From NCBI RefSeq assembly GCF_009730915.1, contig NC_052496.1:419875-483874 (forward strand): a stretch of 64,000 nt of DNA, given 5' to 3'. This DNA is from Dioscorea cayenensis subsp. rotundata (lineage: Eukaryota; Streptophyta; Magnoliopsida; Dioscoreales; Dioscoreaceae). The stretch's first letter is position 1; every line of letters begins with the position of its first letter. Under the pieces are notes generated by a model that saw nothing but the letters and a program-made list of their open reading frames with translations, was not told the DNA's origin and ran no database searches. The translations under genes and the position numbers were made by a program. Shown here in pieces: positions 1 to 13,044 of this stretch.

Positions 1-399
1 CTCTCATCGTTTTTTTATGATAAGGTTTTAGATGTTGGTGCACTTAATGCATGCATATTGATGAGAGACCAAGTTTTCCCCCACTTTTGTCTTCGTTTTG
101 TTAGAATTATTTGATTTTTAACTGAGTTTAGGTGTGTGCTGATGCTGAGCTTGTTGGCATGAGGGATTGCAAGCTGTCGTTGGCCTGGCTGTTGAGCAGC
201 CTTCTTGCATGATCTCTGCCAAATTGTCACCTGTAATGCTTTAGATGATTTAAAATTTATAATTAAACAAAAAGTTCTCATTTCCTTTCTTTTTGGTCTC
301 AAAATTTCAATTTATCATTGATTCTTATTATAACATGAATTAGCATAATTACGTACTTGTTTTGAGAGCTTTAGAAAATTTCACTTTATTGATATCCAG
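1..399 (+). other. Intronic sequence of the LOG gene
   Basis: This 399-base stretch ends in a splice acceptor (AG at 398-399) directly before the first visible LOG exon. I see no exon, RNA gene or repeat in it; the upstream donor is outside the window. Confidence 0.7.
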
Positions 400-3300
400 G
401 TGGAGAGAAATATTGATTTGGTGTACGGTGGTGGTAGCATAGGGTTGATGGGCCTTGTTTCTCAAGCAGTTCATGATGGTGGACGCCATGTCTTGGGGTT
501 GGTTATTTCTATTAAACCCTTCTCAGTTGTCTTTGTATTATTTCCTCTTGTTTCTTTAATATTCCTGTTCTTCTCTTCATCTTGTAAGGACTGCAGGACT
601 GAAGATTCCTTTTCCCACTCATTTTTTTTAACATTTTATTGCCTGTAGACCTGTTGTTGTATTTAGCTAATTCAACCAAGTGATAGGTCTTTGTGTTAAT
701 GACAATTGGGTGGAATTTTTCAATGATAGCATATATAAATTCAAACATTATTTTCCTTTGTATGTTTTGAGTTTCCGATTCTTTCTTCTTCCACTGAAAT
801 TCTGTGATATGTTTTATAATCCTATATTAGACTAGGGTAGATCTTGAAATTCTCTAAGGTTTCTCGTGGGCAATTTAATATGATTTTAAAACTAATAAGC
901 TTACTTTGGACCATGCAAGTGTATGTGCCTAATGCATTTACCTTTCTACATTTGCTTAATTATTTATTTGCTTGGATTCCTTAAAGTTGGAGCTAATTTG
1001 TATTTCCTTGTTGTTTGGCAGGGTTATTCCAAAGTCTTTGATGCCTAGAGAGGTGAGTTTTAGAGAGAACAGTCTTAAAATTTCCTTGGTTTCTTGAGTT
1101 ATAGCTTTACTTGTCTTGATTGAGGGAATCCAAATCTTCTTTCTTGCCCCACTTTTTAGACTAGGTTTTTTATTTTTTATTTTTATTTTTATCCTTTTGG
1201 TTTGTTCATATCTCTCTGGCTTATTGCTTTAGATGTCACCATATGCAATCAGCCAATTAATATTGTGGCCCTCATGTTTATGCCTTGAGAATGCTCATGT
1301 CTATATCTTCCAATATAAAATTGCATCAGACTTTATAAAAGATGCGACCATCTATGAGAATTCTGGAATCTTTCTTATCTTCAAGGTATCAACAAGTTAA
1401 AGCAGGTGTCAAAACAACATGTCTCTGATATGAATCCAAATTTTCAATTAATATCTTCAAACTGCAACCTGTGAGATCCATATAATTTTTCCTTAAATCA
1501 TCCAATTAATTTGTTTGAACCCTTTAACCAAGGGTTTGCCATGTCGATATATAATTAAATAAATGGTTAATCCAGAGATATATAATAAGTACCTCGTTTT
1601 ATTTAATACTCTGACTCCCAATCAGATTCAGGGATCATCAGATGCTAAGACTTTGGAGAGGAGCATAGTTTCTTCACAATATTTATGTATTATTTTCATA
1701 CTTTGTATGGCTTCATGTTATTTTACAATTTACATTAAGAAATTGATGAGGTAGAAAATCAAGTTCTCTTCTGATTTGACATCAGACTATCATTGTTTAT
1801 GATAAAAAGTTCCCAATACAACCTGTGCTACATGATAATAAGAAAAAATTCCTGTTGCATGATCCAATTAACAATCATGATTTTCATCTTCCTCCTGGTT
1901 AACTTTTTTTCCATCAATAATCAAATTACAAACTTGCAAGTCATTTAAAAAAGAACTGCTATATATTGTTGCTTGAATGACCATTTCTCATTACTTGTTG
2001 CGTGAAACCAGTATTATGCCAAATGTTATATGTACATATCAAGGATGAACCTTGACGCAATTTAATGGCAGCTAACTGGAGAGACTATTGGTGAAGTCAG
2101 AACCGTGTCAGACATGCATGAGAGGAAAGCGATGATGGCTCGTCTTGCGGATGCTTTCATTGCTTTACCAGGTGGCTTCTATTTCTAGATGTAATTGCAG
2201 TTAACGTTTCCTTCCCACACCTGACATGTGTATTATGTATCAGGTGGCTATGGGACCCTTGAAGAGCTGCTTGAAGTCATCACATGGGCTCAGCTTGGTA
2301 TCCATAACAAGCCAGTAAGTTGCTTACACATCATTTTAGCTTTAAGTCAATATGAATTTTTCTTTTCAGTTTTCACAAGACTTCTTGTCTTGCTAGAAAG
2401 CCAATATGATAGCCATGTGTATCTTGATTGGTGTTTGATAATTGACTTGTTCCCTTGGTGTGACTTTTACACTTCATTCCTATCACCCCTTCAAATACCT
2501 GTTGGAATATTCCACCACACTTGAAATTGACCCTTTTGTCTCTGTATGGTGGTAGCAATAAACAATTTGACTTTGCATTATTTTACCTCTATTTTAACTT
2601 TTCCTTGCATTACTTGTTTCTTCTTTTAATTTAATACTTTTTTATATTTTAAGTGTAGCAGATAATATATTAAGTGGAGTATCTTTGATTAGTTCAAAGA
2701 AATCTGATTATTGAACTGATAGTTCGTCCTAGTTTCACACTGTTGGACTCTTGAGCATTTTTAATGTGGGATGATAATAGTCAAGGCCGTGATTGCGTAT
2801 GATCATGCCTCTTATCTAAAATAATGTGTGGCATGTCTTTGTTGCTTTAAAGGAAAACAAAAAACTATTAGAGTCAATTGCAAATGAGTCATAGCTGTGG
2901 CAGATTAGTTAATTTCTGTCAATGTTTTCATGGTTTTCAAAATGACATAGCTGGTGAGGTTTTAATAATTATGGTGCACCTAGTGCTGGTTAAACACTTT
3001 GTATCTCTTGTTACACAAGAGACAGCCAACTCATTGCTGGTTGAAAGCTCTCTTATTTGATGAGGAACAATCAACTATTTTGGATCACACTGAGCATTAA
3101 ACAAGAATTGATGTGCAGGTGTCTGGATTATGTTGGTTAGACATTTCTTATAAGCAATAATTTAGAGTCTGAAGAGACAGTTGCTTGAGATTATTAAATG
3201 AATCTTTTATATTTAATAATTTTCCCGAAGAAGTAGAATTCTATATACTTCCAATGGTGGGTTCCGAATTGTATATTAGAAAATTTTACACCTCCCAAGT

Positions 3301-4154
3301 TTATCTCCTTTTTTTCAAATTTACAATTTCATTTGTAGGAGTTAATTTTTTTTTTACTAAGCTGCACTTTGAGGTAGAACTGATTTCACAACAATGCTTA
3401 AAAGTACTCTGTTTTTTGAAAGTGGAAAGATATTGATTGTGTTTTAAGTTTGTGGATAATGCGTCGATTTAAATTTTCATTCATAGCTTTCCTATGCAAT
3501 ATTCAATTGTGTATTTGTAGAGACATCTGATTGTATGACATTCAACAAGGAAGCTGACTTATAAATAAGAAATTGATAATTTAGATTTGGTTCGAGGGGA
3601 GATATCACCCTAAACAATCTTTTGACAACCATGATAGATGTTATCACTTATTGGATATATTAATCTTCTATTACTTATTAAAGCAATTTGTTCTACCACT
3701 TGTCAGGTTGGACTTCTCAATGTCAATGGCTATTACAACTCACTGCTTTCGTTCATTGATGTGGCTGTTGGTGAAGGGTTCATATCCCAGACAGCTCGAC
3801 GTATTATTGTCTCCTCTCCATCTGCTAAGGAACTAGTCAGAAAGTTGGAGGTAGTTTATCATATTATTAAATAATCGCAAACTAAGAACCTTCTCTCATT
3901 GACAAACTCCGCGTTACTGTCATATTGTTTTTAATTATCAACCACTCAAATCTTGATAACCACATATTGAAACATTCTCTATTTCTGTTAGTTGTTGAAC
4001 ATTTGCTATGCTTATGAGAGCATTATCTCACTGTCATTACTTAATTTTGTAGGAATATACACCGCAGCACGATGAATTTGTGTCGAAATTGAGCTGGGAG
4101 GTGGAGCCACCGCTCAGCGTTGTCCCTGAGCCGGAACCTGGAATGGCATCCTAA
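400..4154 (+). CDS. LOG: LOG-family cytokinin riboside 5'-monophosphate phosphoribohydrolase (5' exons outside window)
   Basis: Six exons: 400-497, 1022-1052, 2072-2171, 2244-2314, 3707-3850, 4053-4154 (stop TAA 4152-4154). All junctions are GT-AG and keep frame. The first visible exon reads [18 protein letters not shown], so the usual first exon with the N-terminal FCGSS loop must lie upstream. The diagnostic lysine-decarboxylase-like signature PGGYGTLEE spans the 2171/2244 junction, and [17 protein letters not shown] precedes it. The protein ends [11 protein letters not shown] enzymes release the active cytokinin base from its riboside monophosphate in the cytosol, the last step of cytokinin activation; the substrate-binding Arg (HERK) and Glu (GTLEE) are both present. 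Nothing in the visible exons is broken. The 1-399 stretch is intron of this gene. Family assignment is firm; which LOG paralogue is not decidable. Confidence 0.93.
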
Positions 4155-4599
4155 AATCTTCGTCTTGCTGCAACTGCACTAACTGAAACAAACATGATCT
4201 GAAAGAAAAAAGGAACTTAAAGATCTTGATACAAACTCAATGCCAGTGACCCTTTTGGTTTTTTTTTTTTTGGGCAAAGTCTATGGAATATGTCTTGGTT
4301 TTTTGGCTGAATGCTTCGAAACTTATTTATATATTTATATACATGTTATACATGCATCAGGAGATGTAATTTTTTGTCCAGCTTTCTGAAGGCTGGGTTT
4401 GATTTATATCAAGAAATTATGCCAGTTTATTAGACCAGTGTTTCTTTGACCGTCATGAGGGACACTAGTTTTGAATTAATTTAATTATATCAATGGGTTT
4501 AGTTACCTAACCCACACCCTAAGCAAGGGGTTTTTCCTTTTTATGTGTGCAATGCAATGGAAAGAAGGCACCTGAAATACATATATAGGTTTTTCTTTT

Positions 4600-4860
4600 T
4601 GAAAAAGTAGATAAACCACGTTTATTAGAAAGTTGAAGCAGTTACATGGCAAGGTGACAACAAACAGTGACAACAAACAGCGCCAACAGCGACACATGTC
4701 ACCAAAGTCCGAAACAACCACATAACCAAAATAGAAACAAACGAACAACAAAGTCCACTCGAAGTGGAGCAGCCAGATACAAAAGAAAACAAACACACCT
4801 AAGGGGAAATGGAGAGCTCCCTAGGAGGCATCAGGGCAAAAACACCTAGGGGGAAATATA
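4600..4860 (-). mobile_element. Possible 3' tail remnant of a LINE
   Basis: Read on the minus strand, this AT/GT-rich stretch resembles the 3' untranslated end of plant non-LTR retroelements: a region rich in TTTGT, then TAATAAACGTGGTTTAT, then a T/A-rich tail. CAACAAACAGTGACAACAAA (+) is locally duplicated. No reverse transcriptase reading frame survives. This is an impression from style, not a match, so confidence is low. The remainder of 4155-5330 holds the LOG 3' untranslated region and AT-rich intergenic DNA with no gene. Confidence 0.3.
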
Positions 4861-5360
4861 TAGTTATTGTTGTGATGGGGCTTAATCATAATTTTCAAAG
4901 AGAGTGAAATGGAGTATAGTTTCAAATCATATGGAAAAGAGAACAAAAATACATCAGAAGTGGAAAGTATAAAGTCTCCTTGTAGGGAGAAATATCAAAA
5001 CGGATTACATATTAGTTGGGGGTTGTATAGGGATCATCGTCAAGACCATGAATATAAGGCTTTAGAAAATTAAAAATTGAATATTCCTCTTTATCACTGT
5101 AGATGTCTTTTTAGGAGTTGCAGACATTCAAATGATAAACATATAATTAATCAATTATCAGAATAAAAAATAAATAAAAATAATGAAAGTGATTTATAAT
5201 TAAAAATACAATTATTTCTGCCGGGTCATATTTGCCGAACAATAGCTTTTGCTAGAAGTGACTAAGTCAGAAATTTTTGTAGTTTCGAGCTTGTTGAGCC
5301 ATATTTCAAACTCTTACGAGGGGTTTTTAGCAAAATATCCGTCTTTATATTCTCCACAGC

Positions 5361-5377
5361 GCGCCAAAATTCCCGCC
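5361..5377. promoter_or_regulatory. Paired E2F-type sites upstream of the MRNIP-like gene
   Basis: GCGCCAAA (5361-5368) is the exact reverse complement of the E2F consensus TTTGGCGC. TTCCCGCC (5370-5377) fits the looser E2F form and differs by one base from TTTCCCGC when extended leftwards. They sit back to back 60-76 bases before the ATG at 5437, where plant S-phase and DNA-repair genes commonly carry them. Binding is inferred. Confidence 0.6.
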
Positions 5378-5436
5378 CGAGATCTATTTTGAATAGCAAT
5401 TTGGGATCATCTTCTTCATCTCTCTCTCTTTCGATC

Positions 5437-6944
5437 ATGGCGGAGATCTCCTTCATCGCTGTGCAGTGCTTCCAGTGCTCAACCATGCAGGTACTACTTC
5501 ACCAGAAACCTTGTCTCCTTCCTTCTCTATTGCTTCTTCTCCTCGCTGTGCAAATGGCTCGGCATCGGAGCAGGTAAAGCAGCAGAAGAGGAGCAGCAAC
5601 AAATGGGTGTGCGCGGTGTGCAACGAGCGGCAGTCGGTGCGGCAAATCCACGCCCGCAGTTACCTCGCCAAAGACGTTCGCCTCTTCGTCCAGTCCTTCA
5701 ACATGTCCCGCCTCGCCCATCCATCCAACGTCCCTGATCTGACCCCCCCTCTGCTCCGATTGGACGAGGAAGCCTGTGGCACTGGAAATAGAAGGAAGAG
5801 GATGGATTGGACGGAGTATTTGGATCCAGATCGTGAGGAAGCAGAGAAGGATGAAGACGGCGATGGCGGTGAGATTTTCCTTCTTTGAATCGCCCTCCAT
5901 CGTTCCTGATATAACCCTCTTTTAAACTAGCAATTTGTTTGATAGGATCTGAATCTGAACCAAGGATAACTACTGAGTTGCCCCAGAAGAAACGTGGTAG
6001 GAACTTCACGAAATACCCTGGCGTAGGCCGTGCCGGCGGGGATGATCTCCAGCCTATTTCGTCCAAGAGACGAGCAGATCATTGCCAGGGTAATGGTTTA
6101 TTAGAATTTTTCCACTTGATTTTCTTTTATGGATGTGTGTTTAGTTTGGGAAATTGATGAGAATGGTTACTATGAAATTTTAAAAAATGCATTTTTTTTT
6201 TTTTTTAAATTTATCATCTGAATATCCATCTTATTTTCTTTAGATACTGGACAAGAAAATAATTCTCATATTTATTTATTACTAAAATTCAGCTGACATG
6301 GCTGAAAGAAAGTTAAAAAAAATTTATCAATTGCATTTGTTTCTTGTTGTTTATTTTAGTTATTAAAGCATAAATTTGACATTTACATGGTATGCTAACA
6401 ATTTTTGATAAATGTGTGGGCAAGTTACTGAATTGAACCCTCAACCTTTGAGTTTGGAGGAATTTGAACCCTTAATCTTTGATTTGGGAGAAATAAAATA
6501 CCAACTCTTTTGTTGCGGAGGGAGTGGTATGCTAACAATTGCGTGTCACTCATTTCACAAGTTTCAGTTAATTCTGTATACAAAACTTCCCAAAATGCAT
6601 ACCTTTATATATATTTCGCTTTATTGTACCTTTACATTACAATATGCGTAAATGTATTTATTTGTTCTCTTGATTCAAATATACTCCAAACACTGATGTG
6701 ATTCTACTATGGATTGGAATTATGGTGCTTTTTGTATCTTGTTGTAGGTGCTACTTTGTCTACGAAATGCCAGAAGATAGATATGGCTAAAACAGAGTCC
6801 AAATGGAGTGAGTATTTGGAAGAGTGTGATGAGGAAGAGGAGAACAAAAATATCAATGCTGATGGACAATCGGCGTCTGGGCTGAAGTTCCAGTTTAGTG
6901 ATGTTCAAGTGGAAGAAGAAGTTCATCCTGACTTTAATAGATAG
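5437..6944 (+). CDS. MRNIP: MRN complex-interacting protein (MRNIP)-like, plant homologue
   Basis: Four exons 5437-5490, 5574-5868, 5946-6089, 6748-6944 join in frame to 229 aa. The start is MAEISFIAVQCFQCSTMQ. Two Cys pairs (CFQC, residues 11-14, and CAVC, about residues 30-33) with KW between them form the small zinc-finger-like head of the MRNIP family, followed by QSVRQIHARSYLAKDVR and the conserved VQSFN segment. In animals this protein binds the MRE11-RAD50-NBS1 complex and supports DNA-damage signalling; the plant role is inferred. The rest is acidic and probably disordered. A short W-(T/S)-E-Y-L motif followed by acidic residues occurs twice: WTEYLDPDREE near residue 99 and WSEYLEECDEEEE near residue 185. 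A basic nuclear-signal-like QKKRGRN lies between them. E2F-type sites just upstream fit an S-phase DNA-repair role. Confidence 0.8.
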
Positions 6945-9900
6945 CCTTCTCGAACTTCATTCCAGTAGTTCCCTCACTCTATTATTTTTTATGTCAGCCT
7001 ACTTTTGCTTGTTCAAATTACTGCATTTAATTTCAGTGATGTTCTAGGCTCGGTGGAAAAGGATCTACCTTGACTCCTAATCATTGCTTTTCCACACCTC
7101 ATTGTAGTATTACCCTTACTCTGTTAAATGCTCAATAAGTCCTCTATTGCAACCATACGAGGTTACCTAATAATTAGATGCGTGCAAATCTAGTTCATTG
7201 ATGTTACAGTTGAAGAAGAGCGAACACTTTCCTTCAAACTTAAAGCACTTTGATCAATGTGGTCCCTGAACAAGTGTGAAGTGATGCTCAGAAGGTCAGT
7301 GGATCAGTGATCTTTACTTTTTGACTGTTTAAATGGTCAATTAACTATCTAATGATTATATGTGTGCATTCCAGTTTAGTGTTAGCCCAATGGAAGGGTT
7401 TCAAGTGTTTCATTTAAGTACTTCCCTTGCTCTGTTATTGTGAAAAAACGCCCTTGTTTGTTTCTTCAGATTATAGTGTTCCCTTTACTGAATGTTGAAT
7501 GAATTCCCTATGCTTACTATTCTATCCTATCTAACAGTTAACGCAATCTGTAGCATTGATTAGATTTATTCTCTGTCATCTCCCATTCCATGCCAAGAAC
7601 CTGATTTAAGCCCTACCCACATCAACATTGAAATTTAGAGCATGGTTATTGTAATTGATGAATTTCCGGGGGAAGGCACACTCACTTGTACCTGTAGGCA
7701 GTATATTTTATTATGACTTAGGAACCACTTTGTCTAGGTGTGGGATCAGACGTTGCGAGTATTTACTCTAGTATTTTTTTTGAATAAATGTAATATTATG
7801 TGTATATACCAATATATATATATATATTGCGGTTTTTATCTGTCACCAAATAAAAAATAATAATAACGAAATTATTGACCCCATGATTTTTTTTATTTTA
7901 TGTTTTTCATTACACATTTTAAAAGAAGTGTTTTGATGTTTTAATTTGTGAGGAAATGATTTATTTATTTTTAAAATTCATATAATTAGATATTAAATAT
8001 GTAATAGGTTTTAATGAATAAATCATGGAGGTTTTATTAAAAATTAAAATGATGTATAGTTGCCTTAAATGAAAAAGGTATGATTTCTTTGTTAAAAATA
8101 AAAATATTCTCATGTTTTTTATGTTATATTGATATGATACATTAGATTTTATTATAAAGTAAAAAAAAAAATTAACCTAATTCTAAAAATAAAAATTGCT
8201 CTTCACACATAAAATAAAATTACTTTTAAAATAGAAGAATGGTATTTCTACACAAGTAATGCAAAATTACGCTATCTATTTTTTCCGGATGGTGTCAAAC
8301 TTTACTTTCTATTTACAGCCACCTCTACTGTTCTTTCCATGATTTTTGTGTACAATTTAAAAGTAGTTGTGGAGCAGACCATTTGAAAATGACATATGTC
8401 ATCACTAAGCATGAACACAATGTTGGGAAGTCTGGTTGCTGTATAGCATATTGGATGATTCATTGACTAGTCTGGTGGAAATTGGGCTTTGGCCTAAAAC
8501 CAGTTCTGTACTCAAATATGTACTGGATTGTCTTTGTCATACTTTTGTAAGTTCCCATTCATTTCTCGTTATAGCTTACCACAAATAACATTTGATTGTG
8601 GCTTCCACAACTTAATGCTTGAGATATCTTTTGGTTTGTCATCATATTGTAGATGTTTGCTATGTTTCTCTAAATCTGGCTTAAAGTATGAAGTAGAGTA
8701 TTGGATGTTTGGATTCATTGTCGAGGGCATGAAATGAAAGGTTGGGACCAATCTAAGTAAATTAGGTTTGGCTTGTCACTATTTGAGACTATCATGATGG
8801 TGTTTTTTAATTATCCAGAGTTCACTTGATGGTTGTCATGCCAAAGGATTCATGATTGGAAGAGTGCAATGCTATATCAGTACATTGAGTTAAAAGTCAA
8901 AGAATAAAAATACAAGTAACATGAAACTCAGAGTTTAAAGTCCTGCTATATTGAGTTTCTGGCTGATGGTTGTAGGTAATCAGGGATAGGATTATGCAAA
9001 ATAGCCTCAGTAATTTCACAAAGTTTCTAAGCAAGCATACTCACAAAATATAGCATAAGGATAAGAAGATTGAATTCATTCCTTGACTGATTTTCGAAGA
9101 AGATCCTTCTCTCTTTTGTAGAAATTACAAACCTTATCCAAAGAAAGTTTGATTACAAATAAGTAAGACTTATTTATAAATTCATCCAATGATAGAATTT
9201 AAAACAACATTGCAGGCAGACTCCTACATGTTAAGGCCCTGAAATTTCCGAAATACCCATATCACTAACCTTTTCTCTTATATCAAAAGAGTTTTAGCCT
9301 CAAATCATGTGAAATCTTACTAATCTGCCCATATTTTGGATCGTCTATATCTTGTAATATTTTCCAAATCTTCCTGGCGTGTCATTAGCATCACAACAGA
9401 TGTTTTCATGAGTAGCACCTGTGCATCTACATTTCCTTTGAGAGAAATAAGCACACATGCAAATTGTTTAATTTGGTGAGGAATATTCTGATCAAGAGTT
9501 CAATTGTGTATCAACAAATTATTAGCATCCTAATATGCATAATCGGTTTAAGATCATTATTCTTTAAGAAAAAAATTTTCTTTTTCAGATGGACTTGATT
9601 AGATAAAGTCAGTTGTTTAGATCACTTCAATGTTGATTTGGATGGTTTTGTTTTCTTTTTTCATCAATTCAGTCACTACTCTGATCCAAATCCGAACTCG
9701 CCTGCAAATTCAGAAGCAGCACACATGTGTAGCGAGAACAAGTAGGAGTACAACATGAGGTTTTGGGAGATCATGGAGCAGAGCTGGACAGCTGACTGAT
9801 GAAAATACTCTGCAATAAATATTATTTTTGTACCAAATAAAACTTATATGTTGTGATGAGCAATTGTTGCTAAAAAACATTCAACATAACTATACTATCT

Positions 9901-12900
9901 CTTGTCAATTTGTTTATTTGCTGAGAATTTTTCCAGAGATGTTTGCTGCTTTTGAATCCCTTGAACAATGGTGCTGTCAAATTTACGCCCTAACTCGGTG
10001 ATGACCATGGTGTCTTAAAGGTGAGACTGGTTTACCAAAATTATATTACATTCACCTTCCATGGAACCATAAAGGTGAGACTATTTACCTAAATTATTTT
10101 ACATTCACCTTCCATGTTCAACAAAGGGTCATAAGCAGTGTTTGATTGTTGATGTTGGCCAATGAATTAACCTGATGTCTGTGTTGCATGTGCAGATGCA
10201 TCAGGAACTACCAGAGTACTGATCTTGATAGTCAGGAATTGGTATGTGAAACATCATTAATTGTTGAAGCGAGCTCACCTAGCTTCTAACTGTTACACCA
10301 AGTAATTAGTCTATTGCTACCATTACTGTCACTAGCATTCGCGTTCATTGCTACCATACGGATTGAGGCTTAGACAGTGATTGATGAAGTGGTATACATT
10401 GTGTGTCAGAAATTTATTCTTCAGTAAAATGTGGTACTTTTTTGTGATTTCATGCTTTTACTGAGATTCAATTCTTCACATCTTATCACCGCAGGCTGAT
10501 AATTTATGTCCATGTCCAGGAACCTTCAAGTCCAGATGGTGTCTGCCCAATTTGCTTCAGCAGAATTGTGAGGCAAGAATGCTCAACTCTGTAATTAGTT
10601 AAGAATCAGTGATATTATAATTCCTCTCTCCACTTCAGTATTTTTTTTCCTTTCACCAGCATCAGTTTTTAGATGAACCTACTTTTTGATTAGTTAAGGA
10701 TCAGTGATATTAAGTCATCTATTGACCTCATTATTTTTTCCTTTCACTGACATCAATTGTAACATGAATCACCTTTACCTTAACATTTTTTTTTTTTTTG
10801 GTACATTCAAAAGCTCCCATGAATGTGGAAGTCACTTTGTCCTACTTTGCCAGCCTACTATACTGCTTAATTTTCAGGCAATTTACCTTATCCCCTGCCC
10901 TGCCTCAGTGTCTCTGCCAAGTGGTCCACTCTGCCCGGAGCCAGCCTGAAATCTATAGATGAAACCATAAAAGCAACTAAAATGATATATAGCCTTTAGT
11001 AGCAAGATAGAACACTGTCAGTATGGTTGGTGAGCAATTTACTTTGTTGCAATGATATACCAAGTGGTGTATTGGTAGCCGGGTCTCCAATAGAATTTTT
11101 TACAAATAGTAAGAGTTCGAATTTTGGGTGAGGGTGCATTTCTGGGAGTGTGAGTAGTGGTTGTGTGCGGGTGGTTCCAGCGCCCATGTGTGCGCGGGCC
11201 CCGCTCTTACTTGCTCCGACGAGACTTGTACACGTCTCTGCTTTTCTTAACGGCTAGATCGCTCACCTTGGCAAAAAATGATGTATTGAAGAACTATTGA
11301 AGGTCCTAGTGACAGAAGAATGGGTAAATAATCCACTCACCTGATTAACTGAATATAGAGATAATTTTCTTTCTTTTACTTTACTTTTATCCCTTATATT
11401 TTTCTCTTCAATTCATAAAGTATTGTATTGATGAAGTGAGACATGTTAGGATTAGGTGATTGGATAAATAGAAGGCAACAAATGATCATAAATAGAGGTG
11501 TACCTCCATGTCTCATTCTTATTGCAAAAACTAGCAAAAAGAGCATTGCATGGTGAAAAATTAAAATTTATTATCTTCTTTATTGTTATGATCTAACAAC
11601 CATTGTTGTGCCAACTACTCTAACATTTCTCTCTCTGTTCATAAATAAATTGAAAGGCTGTATGGTTCTGGGAAGGAATAAATAAGGCTATATGGTATGG
11701 GATTCAACGTTTTGAGCATCAAAGCACTAATAAAAGACTATCTACTCAATGCACCCGGACTTTCTTCTCTTTATTTCTAATTAATAAATGTACGCTTTAT
11801 CTGTTTTTTTCATAAAATAAAAAATGACATTCATTAATTGAGAGGTGTTCCATCACCGACTTTGCGTTTGCCAAAAGGGGGCAGTGTTTTTGAATTTGAG
11901 TTTTTACAAATTATACTGTCTGTAATTAATATTGCGGTGGAGGTAGTGCTGTTGAATTAACTCTTATGGTTTGTCTCATCTGTGAAGTATATATATCAGG
12001 GCTTGTTTAAATTTACTTTAAAAAAATTGATTTAAACTTTTTTGGCTAAATTCTTATCAAGAAATAGTAGTATATATTTTTAATATATTATATGATGTAC
12101 AAATCATTTGAATTAGAAAATTAAAACAAAAAATTAAGATGGGCTTGTGGGAGAGGCTCATGTTGTTTAGAGTAAAGAATGATTAGAACTACTATGTAGC
12201 GTGGCAGGTCACAGGTGCACATTTAAAATTTTACGCCCGCGTATTGTAGATTATTGTTCATTCTTTTTATTAGGATCAAATATTGTAATTGTTTTCATTT
12301 TTAGAAAAACAATTTTATTTACAAAAATAATCCTTTTTTTAATGTGTTTTTGAGAAATAAAAAATCTTTCTTCCTAGTGTAATTGCTTTAATGTTTATCA
12401 ATAAAGTTATAGTTTATTCATTTCTATTACACGAAAACCTTGTACATGTTCCACTAAAAACTAAAGTCATGAATAAAACATTAGTATTTGAATTTAAACA
12501 TCCCTTTCTGAATCTTACTGCAAAAATGAAGGTGAATTTACTTCATCTCATGAATTATTAATTATTAAATCTTCCCAGAAATCCGCAAGAAATATCGCAT
12601 ATATATATATAGAGGTGCCAGTGCTGGTCCAGATCCTCTCATTCAAAAGTAAACGCTTTGTTTAAAACTCCACGCTGCCTTAAATACACATTCAAGAAGC
12701 AAACATGTACACATGTGCTTCTCTACCCAGTGAATTCAATCAAGTTCCCACAACCCATAAAAAATCATTCAATTAAAAATTTAACAGTTAAAAAAAAAAT
12801 CCTACTTTAATTAAAGGGAACCTATTTAACATGATCACACAGTAAATAAACAATTCATTCTTTATCAATAAAAACAACAACAATAACAATAATAATAATA

Positions 12901-13044
12901 ACAAAGGTAGTGAATAAACACTTAACTTTCCAAACCTACTTCTTGATATGCTTATTATAAAAAAAACACAAGTATCCCATAATCCATGCAGAAAGGACAA
13001 CTTCACGTGAAATCACAATTATGATGAAACTAAAGAAAACCTAA
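6945..13044. other. 6-kb intergenic stretch, no convincing gene
   Basis: It begins with the MRNIP-like 3' untranslated region and is AT-rich. It holds a short (AT)n run near 7812, one SINE at 11060-11276 and microsatellite-like AAT repeats near 12885. Isolated exon-shaped pieces (for example 10197-10242, flanked by CAG and GTATGT) can be found around 9.6-10.9 kb, but they do not join into a protein I recognise. Confidence 0.6.
11060..11276 (+). mobile_element. tRNA-derived SINE (family A, copy 1)
   Basis: The head CCAAGTGGTGTATTGGTAGC looks like a pol III A box and GAGTTCGAATTTTGG like a B box. The body contains CTGGGAGTGTGAGTAGTGG then GGGTGGTTCCAGCGCCCATG, and the end is GACTTGTACACGTCTCTGC with a short A-rich tail. 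Flanks AATGATATA (11051-11059) and AATGATGTA (11277-11285) look like a target-site duplication with one mismatch. The same body occurs inverted at about 30540-30792 and 50605-50815. Confidence 0.6.

Noticed and set aside
8990..9450. Possible solo LTR
   Set aside because: The style resembles a retroelement LTR, but I could not find matching TG...CA ends or a target duplication.
10996..11187. 63-codon minus-strand frame
   Set aside because: It runs across the SINE at 11060-11276; a by-product of the repeat.
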